A program made the position numbers and the translations under genes. Of a stretch of DNA of 64,000 nt, positions 20,543 through 31,237 are shown piece after piece; the stretch's first letter is position 1; every line of letters starts with the position of its first letter. The DNA comes from CAIWHR01 sp963846855 (lineage in GTDB: Bacteria; Pseudomonadota; Gammaproteobacteria; Burkholderiales; Casimicrobiaceae), in NCBI GenBank assembly GCA_963846855.1, contig CAWJXK010000003.1, positions 229,624-293,623 on the forward strand. The letters run 5' to 3'. The notes beneath the pieces were generated by a model that saw nothing but the letters and a program-made list of their open reading frames with translations, was not told the DNA's origin and searched no databases.

Positions 20543-23500
20543 ACATCGCCGCCCTCTTCGTCCGGCGACCGGTCATGACCCTGCTGGTCATGATCGCCAT
20601 TCTGATCTTCGGGCTGATCGGGTACCGGCTGTTGCCGGTCAATGCGCTTCCCAATGTCGACTTCCCGACGATACAGGTTTCGGCATCCTTGCCAGGGGCG
20701 AGTCCAGACACGATGGCTTCCTCGGTGGCCACGCCACTCGAAAAGCAGTTTTCGACCATCGCTGGCATCGACTCGATGACGTCCACTTCGACCAGTGGGA
20801 ATACGTCGATCACACTGCAATTCGCGCTCGAACGCAATATCGATGCCGCGGCGCAGGACGTGCAGTCGGCGATCTCGGCAGCGGCGCGCTCGCTGCCCTC
20901 GGGCATGCCGACACCGCCGATCCTGCGCAAGGTCAATCCCGCCGACTTCTCCATACTATTGCTCGCGCTTACTTCGGAAACACAACCGCTCTCGGTGGTC
21001 GACGACTACGGTGAGAACAATCTGGCGCAGCGGATCTCGACGGTCAACGGCGTGGCGCAGGTCCAGGTATTCGGCTCGCAGGCTTACGCGGTGCGTGTCC
21101 AGCTCGATCCGAACGCGCTTGCGACGCGAGGGATCGCGCTCACCGACGTCGAGCACGCGATCGGCAACGCCAACGTAAACCTGCCGACGGGGTCGCTCTT
21201 TGGTCGCGATCGCGCCACCTCGGTGATGGCTACTGGTCAGCTCGAGAACGCTGCGGCTTACGCGCCGCTGATTGTCGCCTACCGCAACGGCGCGCCGGTG
21301 CGGCTCGACCAGCTGGGCCGCGTGTTCGACAGCGTGCAGAACAACAAGATCGCCGCTTGGTACAACGGCACGCGCGGCGTCGTTCTCGGTGTTCAGCGGC
21401 AACCGGGCACCAACACCATCGAAGTGGTGGATGGAATCAAAGCGGTATTGCCGGCGTTCCAGGCCCAGCTTCCGCCATCGATCAAGTTGTCGGTGCTCTA
21501 CGACCGGTCGCAGTCGATCCGCGAATCGGTGCGCGACGTGCAGTTCACGCTCGTTCTCGCATTGGCTTTGGTGGTCGGAGTTATCTTCGTGTTCCTGCGC
21601 AGCGCCCGAGCGACGCTGATCCCGAGTCTCGCGCTCCCCATGTCGATCATCGGGACCTTCGCGCTGATGTACGTGTTCGGGTACAACCTTGACAACCTCT
21701 CGCTGATGGCCCTCACCTTGTGTGTCGGCTTCGTCGTCGACGACGCGATCGTGATGCTGGAGAACGTGACCCGGCACATGGAGATGGGCAAATCGCGCAT
21801 GCAGGCGACGCTCGATGGCGCCAAGGAGATCGGGTTCACCATCGTGTCGATGACCCTGTCGTTGGTCGCGGTTTTCATACCGGTGCTGTTCATGGGTGGC
21901 ATCATCGGCCGGCTGCTGCACGAGTTCGCCGTGACGATCATCGTCGCCGTGCTGCTGTCGGGATTGATATCGCTCACTTTGACGCCGCTGCTCTGCAGCC
22001 GAATGCTGAGGCTCGAGCGGGAGGAGGCGCATGGCCGCATCCATGCGTTCGCAGGACAGATGTTCGATTACATGCTGGCGGGATATCGCAAGAGCCTGAC
22101 TCTCGTGCTCGCCCACCGCCGGCTGGCCATGCTCGGCTTCGGTGCGCTGTTCGTTGCCACAGGCATTCTGTTCATCTACATGCCCAAGGGCTTCCTGCCG
22201 AGCGATGACGTAGGGCAGCTGTTCGTATTCACCGAGGCAGCGCAGGATATTTCGTTCGACGCGATGTCCGGGCTCCAGCAACAAATCGCCGAAATCGTGC
22301 GCCGTAATCCGCACGTCGAGAGCGTCATGTCGTTCGTCGGAGGCGGCGGCTCGGCCTCCTCGCTCAACAGCGGCAGGATGTTCATTGCCCTCAAGCCGCG
22401 CAACGAGCGCCCCTCCGCCGACGCGGTCCTGCAGGAGCTGAGACCGGAGATCGTGACCGTGCCGGGCATCAAGGCATTCGTGCAGAACGTGCCCGCGATC
22501 CGCCTCGGTCAACTGACCAAGAGCCTCTACCAATACACGCTGCAGGCGACCGACACGAACGAGTTGTACGAATGGGCGCCCAAGATCGATGCAAAGCTCA
22601 AGACTCTGCCCGGCCTCATCGACGTGACGAGCGACCTGCAGATCACGCAACCGCAGGTGACCGTCGCAATCGACCGTAACCGCGCTTCGGCCCTGGGTGT
22701 CTCCGCCCAATCGATCGAGAACACACTTTACGATGCCTACGGATCGCGTCAGGTGTCGACGATCTACGCGCCCACCAACCAATACTGGGTCGTCATGGAG
22801 CTATTGCCCCGCTTCCAGACCGACCCCTCTGCGCTGTCGATGCTGTACGTGCGATCGGACAGTGGCGCGCTCGTCCCGCTCAACTCGGTGGCATCGCTCA
22901 AGCCGACGATCGGCCCGCTGGCGCTCACGCACCTTGGTCAACTTCCGTCGGTGACGATCTCTTTCGATCTGACGCCAGGTGTCGCGCTTTCACAGGCGAT
23001 CGACGAGATTCAGAGGGCGATGGCCGAGATGCGCCTTCCGCCGACGATAAACGGTACCTTCCAGGGCAACGCCCAAGCGTTCCGTTCGTCGCTCGCCGGC
23101 ATGGGGGTTTTGCTCGCACTCGCCATCTTCGTCATCTATCTCGTGCTCGGAATCCTCTACGAGAGCTTCATCCACCCGGTCACTATCCTGTCCGGACTAC
23201 CGACCGCGGCGTTCGGTGCGTTGCTGACGCTCTGGCTTTTTCACATCGATCTCAATATGTACGCGTTCGTCGGCATGATCATGCTGGTCGGCATCGTCAA
23301 GAAGAATGCGATCATCATGATCGACTTCGCGATCGAGGCGAGGCGGACCGAGCACAAATCGCCGGAGGATGCGATATTCGAGGCGTGCATGACCCGGTTC
23401 CGGCCAATCATGATGACGACCATGGCGGCGCTGATGGGAAGCCTGCCGATCGCACTGGCGCTGGGTGCCGGCGGCGAAGCGCGACGTCCGCTCGGGCTCG

Positions 23501-23640
23501 CCGTCGTCGGCGGCTTGATCGTCTCGCAGGCGTTGACGCTCTACATCACGCCCGTCGTGTACATCTACTTCGAGCAGCTGATGCAATTGCTGACGTCTCG
23601 CCGCGCCGCGCATGCTGGCGTTCCGGAGGCCGCCGACTGA
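20539..23640 (+). CDS. RND (HAE1-type) efflux pump
   Basis: 1033 residues, the full length of an AcrB/MdtB-type proton-driven pump. The N-terminus is typical (FVRRPVMTLLVMIAILIFGL). The proton-relay residues are Asp401/Asp402 in GFVVDDAIVMLEN and a Lys at 921/922 in GIVKKNAIIMIDF. Two large periplasmic loops lie between helices 1-2 and 7-8. Start GTG at 20539 within GTGA. It exports drugs, biocides or metabolites; specificity cannot be read. Its third codon positions look less G/C-biased than those of thiC or sorA, which could mean a different origin (inference). Confidence 0.93.
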   Translation: MNIAALFVRRPVMTLLVMIAILIFGLIGYRLLPVNALPNVDFPTIQVSASLPGASPDTMASSVATPLEKQFSTIAGIDSMTSTSTSGNTSITLQFALERNIDAAAQDVQSAISAAARSLPSGMPTPPILRKVNPADFSILLLALTSETQPLSVVDDYGENNLAQRISTVNGVAQVQVFGSQAYAVRVQLDPNALATRGIALTDVEHAIGNANVNLPTGSLFGRDRATSVMATGQLENAAAYAPLIVAYRNGAPVRLDQLGRVFDSVQNNKIAAWYNGTRGVVLGVQRQPGTNTIEVVDGIKAVLPAFQAQLPPSIKLSVLYDRSQSIRESVRDVQFTLVLALALVVGVIFVFLRSARATLIPSLALPMSIIGTFALMYVFGYNLDNLSLMALTLCVGFVVDDAIVMLENVTRHMEMGKSRMQATLDGAKEIGFTIVSMTLSLVAVFIPVLFMGGIIGRLLHEFAVTIIVAVLLSGLISLTLTPLLCSRMLRLEREEAHGRIHAFAGQMFDYMLAGYRKSLTLVLAHRRLAMLGFGALFVATGILFIYMPKGFLPSDDVGQLFVFTEAAQDISFDAMSGLQQQIAEIVRRNPHVESVMSFVGGGGSASSLNSGRMFIALKPRNERPSADAVLQELRPEIVTVPGIKAFVQNVPAIRLGQLTKSLYQYTLQATDTNELYEWAPKIDAKLKTLPGLIDVTSDLQITQPQVTVAIDRNRASALGVSAQSIENTLYDAYGSRQVSTIYAPTNQYWVVMELLPRFQTDPSALSMLYVRSDSGALVPLNSVASLKPTIGPLALTHLGQLPSVTISFDLTPGVALSQAIDEIQRAMAEMRLPPTINGTFQGNAQAFRSSLAGMGVLLALAIFVIYLVLGILYESFIHPVTILSGLPTAAFGALLTLWLFHIDLNMYAFVGMIMLVGIVKKNAIIMIDFAIEARRTEHKSPEDAIFEACMTRFRPIMMTTMAALMGSLPIALALGAGGEARRPLGLAVVGGLIVSQALTLYITPVVYIYFEQLMQLLTSRRAAHAGVPEAAD

Positions 23641-23654
23641 CCGTCAAATGAGAA

Positions 23655-23674
23655 AGGGCGCCGTCCGGCGCCCT
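23655..23674. terminator. Bidirectional terminator-like hairpin
   Basis: A perfect 8-bp stem AGGGCGCC / GGCGCCCT with a 4-base loop lies between the convergent pump gene and the peroxiredoxin remnant. On the minus strand it is followed by TTCTCATTT, so it works best as terminator for the remnant. Confidence 0.65.
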
Positions 23675-23693
23675 AGAAGCTCGTGTGCAATTC

Positions 23694-23925
23694 CTACTTC
23701 GGGTGCGGCACGTAGCGCAGGTAGGGCTTGGGCGCCTTCCATCCTCCCGGAAACCGCGTCTTCGCCTCCTCGTCGGAGACGGACGGAACGATGATGACGT
23801 CCTGCCCTGCCTTCCAGTTCACCGGCGTCGCGACCTTGTGCCTCGCGGTTAGCTGCATCGAATCGAGCACGCGCAGCACCTCGTCGAAATTGCGGCCGGT
23901 GTCGTCGCCACCGGCCGCGCACGGG
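23694..23925 (-). pseudogene. C-terminal fragment of 1-Cys (Prx6-type) peroxiredoxin
   Basis: Only the last about 75 residues remain, from TGRNFDEVLRVLDSMQL through HKVATPVNWKAGQDVIIV to KPYLRYVPHPK, a very recognisable Prx6/AhpC-like C-terminal domain. The catalytic N-terminal thioredoxin fold with the peroxidatic Cys is gone; upstream sequence shows no match to it in any frame. This is a real truncation. The downstream hairpin terminator is retained. The N-terminal part may have been lost in a deletion at about 23925. Confidence 0.85.
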
Positions 23926-24208
23926 CTGCAGAGTATAGATCGCCTGCGCGCTGCGTGATATCTTGCGACCCGCGAAAAAAGCGGCGAAAGCCCCTCGCCA
24001 TCCCGTCGCGGAATATCGTTATTCCCGCGCCGCCAATGCGGGGAAGTTCGACGTTCGACCCTTTGCCGCGCGACCTCCCTCCGTCTCGTTAGATCTGACC
24101 GGCCACCGGAGCAGTCGTTCCGCAGTGTCGCGAGCGCCCGCATTGCGGCATCGCTTGCCGCGGCGCCGCCTTGCCTCGCGCAGGGGTTTGGCGTAACGTC
24201 GGGCCGAC

Positions 24209-24287
24209 GCTAGGGGTCCTTCCCGCGATGCGGGAGGGTGAGAACACACCCTTGGTACCTGTACGGACAATGCCGGCGCAGGGAAGC
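24209..24287 (+). promoter_or_regulatory. TPP riboswitch (THI element)
   Basis: Conserved blocks are visible in order: CTAGGGGTCC, a variable stem CCCGCGATGCGGG, GGGTGAGAACA, ACCCTTGGTACCTG, then ACGGACAATGCCGGCGCAGG and GAAG. These match the thi-box consensus (GGGGTGC, CTGAGA, ACCTGATCTGGATAATGCCAGCGTAGGGAA-like). It sits about 45 bases before thiC, where bound thiamine pyrophosphate would block the ribosome site or end transcription. Confidence 0.92.
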
Positions 24288-24332
24288 GCGATGTTCCGCC
24301 CGCTCCCGTGTCATTCCGGCCGAGGAGCCTCG

Positions 24333-26228
<1,896 letters not shown>

Positions 26229-26239
26229 GCGCTTCCTCG

Positions 26240-26908
26240 ATGCCGCTCCCGGAACTCTCTCTGCTCGAGACGCGCGTCCTCGGCGTGCTCGTCGAGAAGC
26301 AGCACACCGTCCCCGACGCGTATCCGCTGACGCTCAACGCGCTCACCGCCGGCTGCAACCAGAAGACGAGCCGTGATCCGATCCTGTCGGCGACCGAGGC
26401 CGAGGTGCAGGCGACGATCGACCGGCTGATCGGGCTTTCGCTGGTCGTCGAATCGAGCGGCGGGCGCGTGATGCGCTATTCGCACAACGTACAGCGAGTG
26501 CTGGCGGTGCCGGCGGAAGCGGTCGCGCTGCTCGCCACGCTGATGCTGCGCGGTCCGCAGACGGCGGCCGAGCTTCGCATCCACAGCGAACGGCTGCACC
26601 GCTTTGCCGACACGTCGGCTGCCGATGGCTATCTCAACGAGCTCGCGGCGCGGCCCGCGGGCGCATTGGCGGTCGAACTGGCGCGCGCGCCGGGCGCACG
26701 CGAAACGCGCTGGATGCACCTGCTGTCGGGCCCGCCTCCGGCGGCTTCCATTCGCGCAGACGGCGAAGGCACGGCGAACACCGATGTCATCGCCGTGTCC
26801 GAGCTCGCCGCGCTGCGCGCCAACGTCGGCCGGCTGCAGGACGACGTCGTGGCGCTGCAGGCAGTGGTCGCGAAGCTCTGCGCCGAGCTCGGCGTCGCGC
26901 CACTCTGA
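26240..26908 (+). CDS. yceH: YceH-family (DUF480) protein
   Basis: 222 residues. The N-terminal half is the DUF480 winged-helix pair: LSLLETRVLGVLVEKQHTVP, then the conserved YPLTLNALTAGCNQKTSRDP, and a second repeat LRGPQTAAELRIHSERLH. The C-terminus has a short coiled coil (ELAALRANVGRLQDDVVALQ). The family is widespread with unclear function. It begins just after thiC and is probably read from the same transcript, but I know of no thiamine role. Confidence 0.9.
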   Translation: MPLPELSLLETRVLGVLVEKQHTVPDAYPLTLNALTAGCNQKTSRDPILSATEAEVQATIDRLIGLSLVVESSGGRVMRYSHNVQRVLAVPAEAVALLATLMLRGPQTAAELRIHSERLHRFADTSAADGYLNELAARPAGALAVELARAPGARETRWMHLLSGPPPAASIRADGEGTANTDVIAVSELAALRANVGRLQDDVVALQAVVAKLCAELGVAPL

Positions 26909-27054
26909 CGTGTTCTCCTTGCCGACGGCGACAACTCGACAGGGGTATTGACAGGCCGCAGCCAGCGGATTATCTACCGTCTCGTGTCGAGACGCTGCCG
27001 GGCGTTCCCGCAGGAACGGCACCGAAGCCGCGGCCCAAGACCATAGGAGGAGAC

Positions 27055-28254
27055 ATGGATCGCCGGTCCTTTCTACTCGCTGCCGCAGGCAGCGGGCTCA
27101 TCACGATCGACTGGCAGCGCGCGCTCGCGGCCGGACTCCCATCCGGCGCGATCGACACCGGGTCGTTGGAAACGCTTCCCGGCAAGATCCCGCTCATCAA
27201 GCGGTCGTTCCGGCCGCCGAACTTCGAAACGCCCGTGGAAGCCTTCGACAGCGCGATCACGCCGAACAAGGCGTTCTTCGTTCGCTGGCACCTCTCCGAC
27301 ATCCCGCAGGTCGACGTCGCGAAGTGGCGGCTGAAGGTTGGCGGTCCCGCGGCGACGACCGCCGCAGAATACTCGCTCGACGAGCTGAAGCGCGGCTTCC
27401 CCGAAGCCGAGATCGTCGCGGTCAACCAATGCAGCGGAAACCGTCGCGGCCTCTCCGATCCCCATGTGCCCGGCGTCGAATGGGGCTATGGCGCGATGGG
27501 CAACGCCCGCTGGAAGGGCGTCCGCCTGCGCGACGTGCTGAACAAGGCCGGGCTGAAGAAGGAGGCGATCGAGATCGCCTTCAACGGGGCGGACGGCCCC
27601 GCCAGCCCGGCGACGCCCGATTTTCAGAAAAGCCTCCCGGTGTGGCGGGCACTCGACGAGAACACGCTGCTCGCGTGGGAGATGAACGGCGAGCCGCTGC
27701 CGCACCTCAACGGCGCGCCGCTGAGGCTCATCGTTCCCGGCTGGACCGGGACGTACTGGGTGAAGATGCTGACGTCGATCGACGCGCTCGACAAGCCGCT
27801 CGTGACGTTCTGGATGAACACCGCCTACCGCGTGCCCAAGGGAAAGTTCGCGTTCGCCGACCGCTTCCTCACGCAGGAAAATGACGCGTCCACGCCGATC
27901 ACCGAGATGGTCGTCAATTCGCTGATCACCAACATCAAGGACGGGCAGCGCATCGCGGTCGGGCAGGATACCGCCGTGCGCGGCATCGCCTGGGACGCCG
28001 GCTACGGGATCCGCGCGGTCGACGTCTCGCCCGACGGCGGGCGCACCTGGTACGGGGCCGAACTGGGACAGGATCTCGGCCGCTTTTCGTTCCGCACGTG
28101 GAGCTACGCGTTCCGCCCGGCCAGGGCGGGCGAATACCCGGTCATGGTGCGCGCGACCAATCGCCAGGGCGCTACGCAAACGGCCGAGCTCATCTTCAAC
28201 CCGCCGGGCTATCACAACAACGTGATGCAGCGGATCGTGCTGAACGCCGCGTGA
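27055..28254 (+). CDS. sorA: Sulfite dehydrogenase molybdenum subunit SorA
   Basis: 399 residues of the sulfite-oxidase family. The Tat-type N-terminus (DRRSFLLAAAGSG) exports it folded with its molybdopterin. The molybdenum ligand is Cys126 in AVNQCSGNRRGL. Substrate-pocket and cofactor motifs follow (WKGVRLRDVL, RLIVPGWTGTYWVK), and the C-terminal dimerisation domain includes AWDAGYGIRAVDVSPDGG. It oxidises sulfite to sulfate in the periplasm and passes electrons to the cytochrome encoded 22 bases downstream. AGGAGG precedes the ATG. Confidence 0.94.
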   Translation: MDRRSFLLAAAGSGLITIDWQRALAAGLPSGAIDTGSLETLPGKIPLIKRSFRPPNFETPVEAFDSAITPNKAFFVRWHLSDIPQVDVAKWRLKVGGPAATTAAEYSLDELKRGFPEAEIVAVNQCSGNRRGLSDPHVPGVEWGYGAMGNARWKGVRLRDVLNKAGLKKEAIEIAFNGADGPASPATPDFQKSLPVWRALDENTLLAWEMNGEPLPHLNGAPLRLIVPGWTGTYWVKMLTSIDALDKPLVTFWMNTAYRVPKGKFAFADRFLTQENDASTPITEMVVNSLITNIKDGQRIAVGQDTAVRGIAWDAGYGIRAVDVSPDGGRTWYGAELGQDLGRFSFRTWSYAFRPARAGEYPVMVRATNRQGATQTAELIFNPPGYHNNVMQRIVLNAA

Positions 28255-28276
28255 ACAACCTTCGGGAGTGCCTGCG

Positions 28277-28579
28277 ATGAAAGTGAAGATCCTCGTCTGC
28301 GCCGCGGCGGCCGCGGTGGTCACGTTCGGTGCGCAAGCCGACGAAGCACAGATCCAGCTGAAGCCCGGGCCTGGGCGCGATCAGGTGATGGGCTATTGCG
28401 TGATGTGCCACAGCCTCGACTACGTACAGGCCAATTCGCCGTTCATGACGCGCCAGGTCTGGGAAGCCGAGGTCACGAAGATGGTCAAGGCGTACGGCGC
28501 GCAGGTGCCGCCGGAGGACGTGCCGAAGATCGTCGACTACCTGACCGCGAACTACGGCGTCTCCACCGCCCCGAAATAG
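28277..28579 (+). CDS. sorB: Sulfite dehydrogenase cytochrome c subunit SorB
   Basis: 100 residues. A Sec signal peptide (about 1-21) precedes one c-type haem site, CVMCH (Cys41, Cys44, His45), with Met57 (NSPFM) as the likely sixth ligand. The compact monohaem protein directly after sorA matches SorB, which accepts electrons from SorA and hands them to a soluble cytochrome or oxidase. The ATG at 28277 has a nearby GGAG site. Confidence 0.93.
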   Translation: MKVKILVCAAAAAVVTFGAQADEAQIQLKPGPGRDQVMGYCVMCHSLDYVQANSPFMTRQVWEAEVTKMVKAYGAQVPPEDVPKIVDYLTANYGVSTAPK

Positions 28580-28612
28580 CGGCGCACAATTGCGGAACGC
28601 GCCGCTGCGCGC

Positions 28613-29689
28613 TCAGGCGGCGACGTCGAGGCGCACCGGGATCCGCCGCCGCCCGCGCGGGCGCGCGTAGCGCTCGAAGCGCCCCGGGAGTGCCGCGTCG
28701 CAATGGCGGCACCGGCCGGAGTCAGTGACGCCGTAGCTCAGGATCTCGTGCCAGTCGCGCACGATCACCGGCTTGCCGCAGCCGGGACAGAACGTCGTGC
28801 CGCCGGTGCGGTCGTGCACGTTGCCGGTGTAGACGTAATGGAGGCCCTCGGCGATCGCGATGTCGCGCGAGCGCGTGAGGGTCGAAGGCGGTGTCGCGGC
28901 AATATCCGTCAGCTTGTAATCGGGATGGAACGCCGTGAAGTGGAGCGGCACGTCCGGGCCCAGCTCGCGCATGACCCACTTGCTCATCGCCTCGATCTCG
29001 GCCGGCGAGTCGTTCTTGCCGGGGATCAGCAGCGTCGTGATCTCGAACCAGCAGTCCGTCTCGTGCCTGAGATACACGAGCGTGTCGAGCACAGGGTTGA
29101 GGTGCGCACCGCAGAGCTTCACGTAGAACTCGTCGGTGAAGCCCTTGAGGTCGACGTTGGCGGCGTCCATCTTGGCGTAGAACTCGCGCCGCGCCTCGGC
29201 GCCGATGTAGCCTGCGGTCACGGCGACCGTCGCGATGCCCCGCTCGCGGCACGCGTCCGCCGTGTCCATCGCGTACTCGGCGAAGATGACCGGATCGTTG
29301 TACGTGAAGGCGACGCTGCGGCACTGCGTGCGCTGCGCGGCCTCGGCGATCGCGCGCGGCGACGCCGCATCCATCAGCGTGTCCATCTCGCGTGATTTCG
29401 AGATGTCCCAGTTCTGGCAGAACTTGCACGCGAGGTTGCAGCCGGCGGTGCCGAACGAGAACACCGCCGAGCCAGGATAGAAATGATTGAGCGGCTTCTT
29501 CTCGATCGGATCGATGCAGAAGCCCGACGAGCGGCCGTAGGTCGTCAGCACCATCGCGTCCCCGGTGCGCTGGCGGACGAAGCAGGCGCCGCGCTGCCCT
29601 TCGTGCAGACGGCAGTCGCGCGGACACAGGTCGCACTGGATGCGCCCGTCGTCGAGCTTATGCCACCAGCGTCCCGGATGGTTGCTCAT
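28613..29689 (-). CDS. amrS: AmmeMemoRadiSam system radical SAM enzyme
   Basis: 358 residues. The radical SAM cluster ligands are Cys84, Cys88 and Cys91 in AGCNLACKFCQNW. An N-terminal cysteine-rich region (CDLCPRDCRL, GACFVR) resembles pyruvate-formate-lyase activases, and two CxxC pairs near the C-terminus (CPGCGKPV, CRHCDAALPG) suggest a zinc knuckle. This is the radical SAM member of the conserved AMMECR1-MEMO1-radical SAM trio; the reaction is unknown to me. Start ATG 29689 overlaps the TGA of the AMMECR1 gene (ATGA), showing coupling. The longer frame upstream is not family-like. Confidence 0.93.
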   Translation of the reverse strand: MSNHPGRWWHKLDDGRIQCDLCPRDCRLHEGQRGACFVRQRTGDAMVLTTYGRSSGFCIDPIEKKPLNHFYPGSAVFSFGTAGCNLACKFCQNWDISKSREMDTLMDAASPRAIAEAAQRTQCRSVAFTYNDPVIFAEYAMDTADACRERGIATVAVTAGYIGAEARREFYAKMDAANVDLKGFTDEFYVKLCGAHLNPVLDTLVYLRHETDCWFEITTLLIPGKNDSPAEIEAMSKWVMRELGPDVPLHFTAFHPDYKLTDIAATPPSTLTRSRDIAIAEGLHYVYTGNVHDRTGGTTFCPGCGKPVIVRDWHEILSYGVTDSGRCRHCDAALPGRFERYARPRGRRRIPVRLDVAA

Positions 29690-30270
29690 GAGTTCAATGC
29701 CGCGGACTGAAACTCGCCCTCGGTCCACTTGGTGACGGCGTAGCGCGAGAAGCGGATCGCCGGATTCCAGAAATCGGCCGGCAATCCCGCCTTGCGCTTC
29801 AGCGCGTCGAGGAATCGGCGCGGCTCGTCGAGCGATTCCCAGACCTGCGGCAGGAATGTCGCGCGATGCCGGCCGAATTCGAGCGTCACGCCGTCGATGC
29901 CGGGGACCAGCGCGCCGAGCAGCTCGGCCTCGTCGCCCGCGACGATCCGCCGGCTCGCGGACAGCAGCGAGACTTCGACCCGGGTGATGCCGAATTCGGC
30001 GGCCTGAAGCGGCGGAAAGCGTGGATCGCGAAAGGCCGCGGCGATCGCGTTGGCATGCACGTCCGCGCGAAGCGGGCGCGTCGCCTCGAGCGAGCCGATG
30101 CAGCCGCGCAGCAGCCCCCCCTGGGTCAGCGTGACGAACGTGGCGCCCGGCGCGTCGAGCGCGGCGTGCGCCGATGCGGCGCCGTTCGCCCGCCCTAGCT
30201 TTTCGCCGACCGCGCCCCGCGCGATCGAGACGAGCGCCCGCCCCAGCTCGCGGTCAGTCGGCATGATCAT
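29686..30270 (-). CDS. amrA: AmmeMemoRadiSam system protein A (AMMECR1 domain)
   Basis: 194 residues, a single AMMECR1 domain. The family's hallmark LRGCIGSLEA lies at about residues 55-65, followed by AAAFRDPRFPPLQAAEFG and a C-terminal FLPQVWESLDEPRRFLDALKRK region. The biochemical role is unknown; the conserved Cys suggests a catalytic or binding site. It overlaps the MEMO gene upstream by 17 bases (start 30270; 30264 is an alternative) and the radical SAM gene downstream by 4, a tightly coupled operon. Confidence 0.93.
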   Translation of the reverse strand: MIMPTDRELGRALVSIARGAVGEKLGRANGAASAHAALDAPGATFVTLTQGGLLRGCIGSLEATRPLRADVHANAIAAAFRDPRFPPLQAAEFGITRVEVSLLSASRRIVAGDEAELLGALVPGIDGVTLEFGRHRATFLPQVWESLDEPRRFLDALKRKAGLPADFWNPAIRFSRYAVTKWTEGEFQSAALNS

Positions 30271-31066
30271 GCTCGACGAAGGCGAACGACGCGTAGCCGA
30301 CGACGCGCGAACGGTCGCCCGCCGTGTCTCCGGAGTTGCGCAGGTCCAGAAGCTGCGCGTCGAGACGGTGCCGCCGCGCGCACGCGAGAAGCGCGTTGAT
30401 CGGCGTTGCGCCGCAGGCCTCGTCATGATCGAGCGTCGGCGCGAAGGCGAGGATCGTGTCCGCCGAATGGCGGTCGATGCCCTTCGCTTCGGCGTAACGG
30501 TGGTAATGCGACAGATCCGAGCTCACGACGATGAGCGTCTCCGGCCCGCCCCAGAGGCGCTCCATCACGTCGGCCACCTCGTCGGCGTCCGCGTCGCCGA
30601 CAGCGAACGGCACGATGCGGAATTCGTCGATCACGGCCTGCAGGAACGGGAGCTGCACTTCGAGCGAGTGCTCGAGCGCGTGCGCCGCGTCGTTTTCCGA
30701 AACCTGCGGCAGCGAAAGCGCGCGGTCCGCGGCCCTGCGGTCGATCTCGACCGGTCCGAACGGCGTCGCGAAGGCGCGGGTCGACGGCAGCGCGAGGCCG
30801 CGGAGGGCGATCCGATGCGCGGGGCCGAACATCACGACCCGCCGGATCGTCCGTCGGGCCGGCGCGACCCGGACGTAGGCCGTCGCGGCGATCGACCCGG
30901 AATAGACGTACCCGGCGTGCGGAACGATGATGGCCTTGGGGACGGGCGCGCCGGCGCGTGAGCGCGCCGACGCCTGCGTCAGGTGCACGCGGACCTCGTC
31001 GAGCAGCGCGGCGCGCGCGCCGGGATAGAACATGCCGGCCACGGCGGCCGGCCGCACGTCGGACAT
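30254..31066 (-). CDS. amrB: AmmeMemoRadiSam system protein B (MEMO1 family)
   Basis: 270 residues of the MEMO1 fold, related to extradiol dioxygenases. Conserved elements are AGMFYPG at the start, AIIVPHAGYVYSG, FGPAHRI, EHSLEVQLPFLQ, VVSSDLSHYH and EACGATPI; the His and Cys residues here are the putative metal and active-site ligands. The substrate is unknown. It is first in the three-gene operon, so the promoter should lie in the 171 bases before 31238. ATG at 31066 chosen; an in-frame ATG four codons upstream is possible. Confidence 0.93.
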   Translation of the reverse strand: MSDVRPAAVAGMFYPGARAALLDEVRVHLTQASARSRAGAPVPKAIIVPHAGYVYSGSIAATAYVRVAPARRTIRRVVMFGPAHRIALRGLALPSTRAFATPFGPVEIDRRAADRALSLPQVSENDAAHALEHSLEVQLPFLQAVIDEFRIVPFAVGDADADEVADVMERLWGGPETLIVVSSDLSHYHRYAEAKGIDRHSADTILAFAPTLDHDEACGATPINALLACARRHRLDAQLLDLRNSGDTAGDRSRVVGYASFAFVEHDHAD

Positions 31067-31237
31067 CAGTTTCCCCATCGGATCCGGATTCCACTTCCGC
31101 AAGGTTGCGGCGCCGCCGGATCCAGCGCAACCACTACCCCCGCCGCCCGGCCGTTTCACGGGCAGCGTCTTGTTACATGGGGCGGCCCGCGCGGCGTTTC
31201 AACCGTGCGCGGCTTTCTGCCGCAGCGGAAGTGAAGC

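Noticed and set aside
20539..23640. A 608-codon minus-strand frame inside the RND pump gene
   Set aside because: Antisense shadow rich in His/Arg/Asp; the RND gene is full-length and motif-complete.
24171..24332. Longer ThiC starting at the riboswitch
   Set aside because: The extra 54 codons are the riboswitch itself; ThiC's normal N-terminus begins near 24333.
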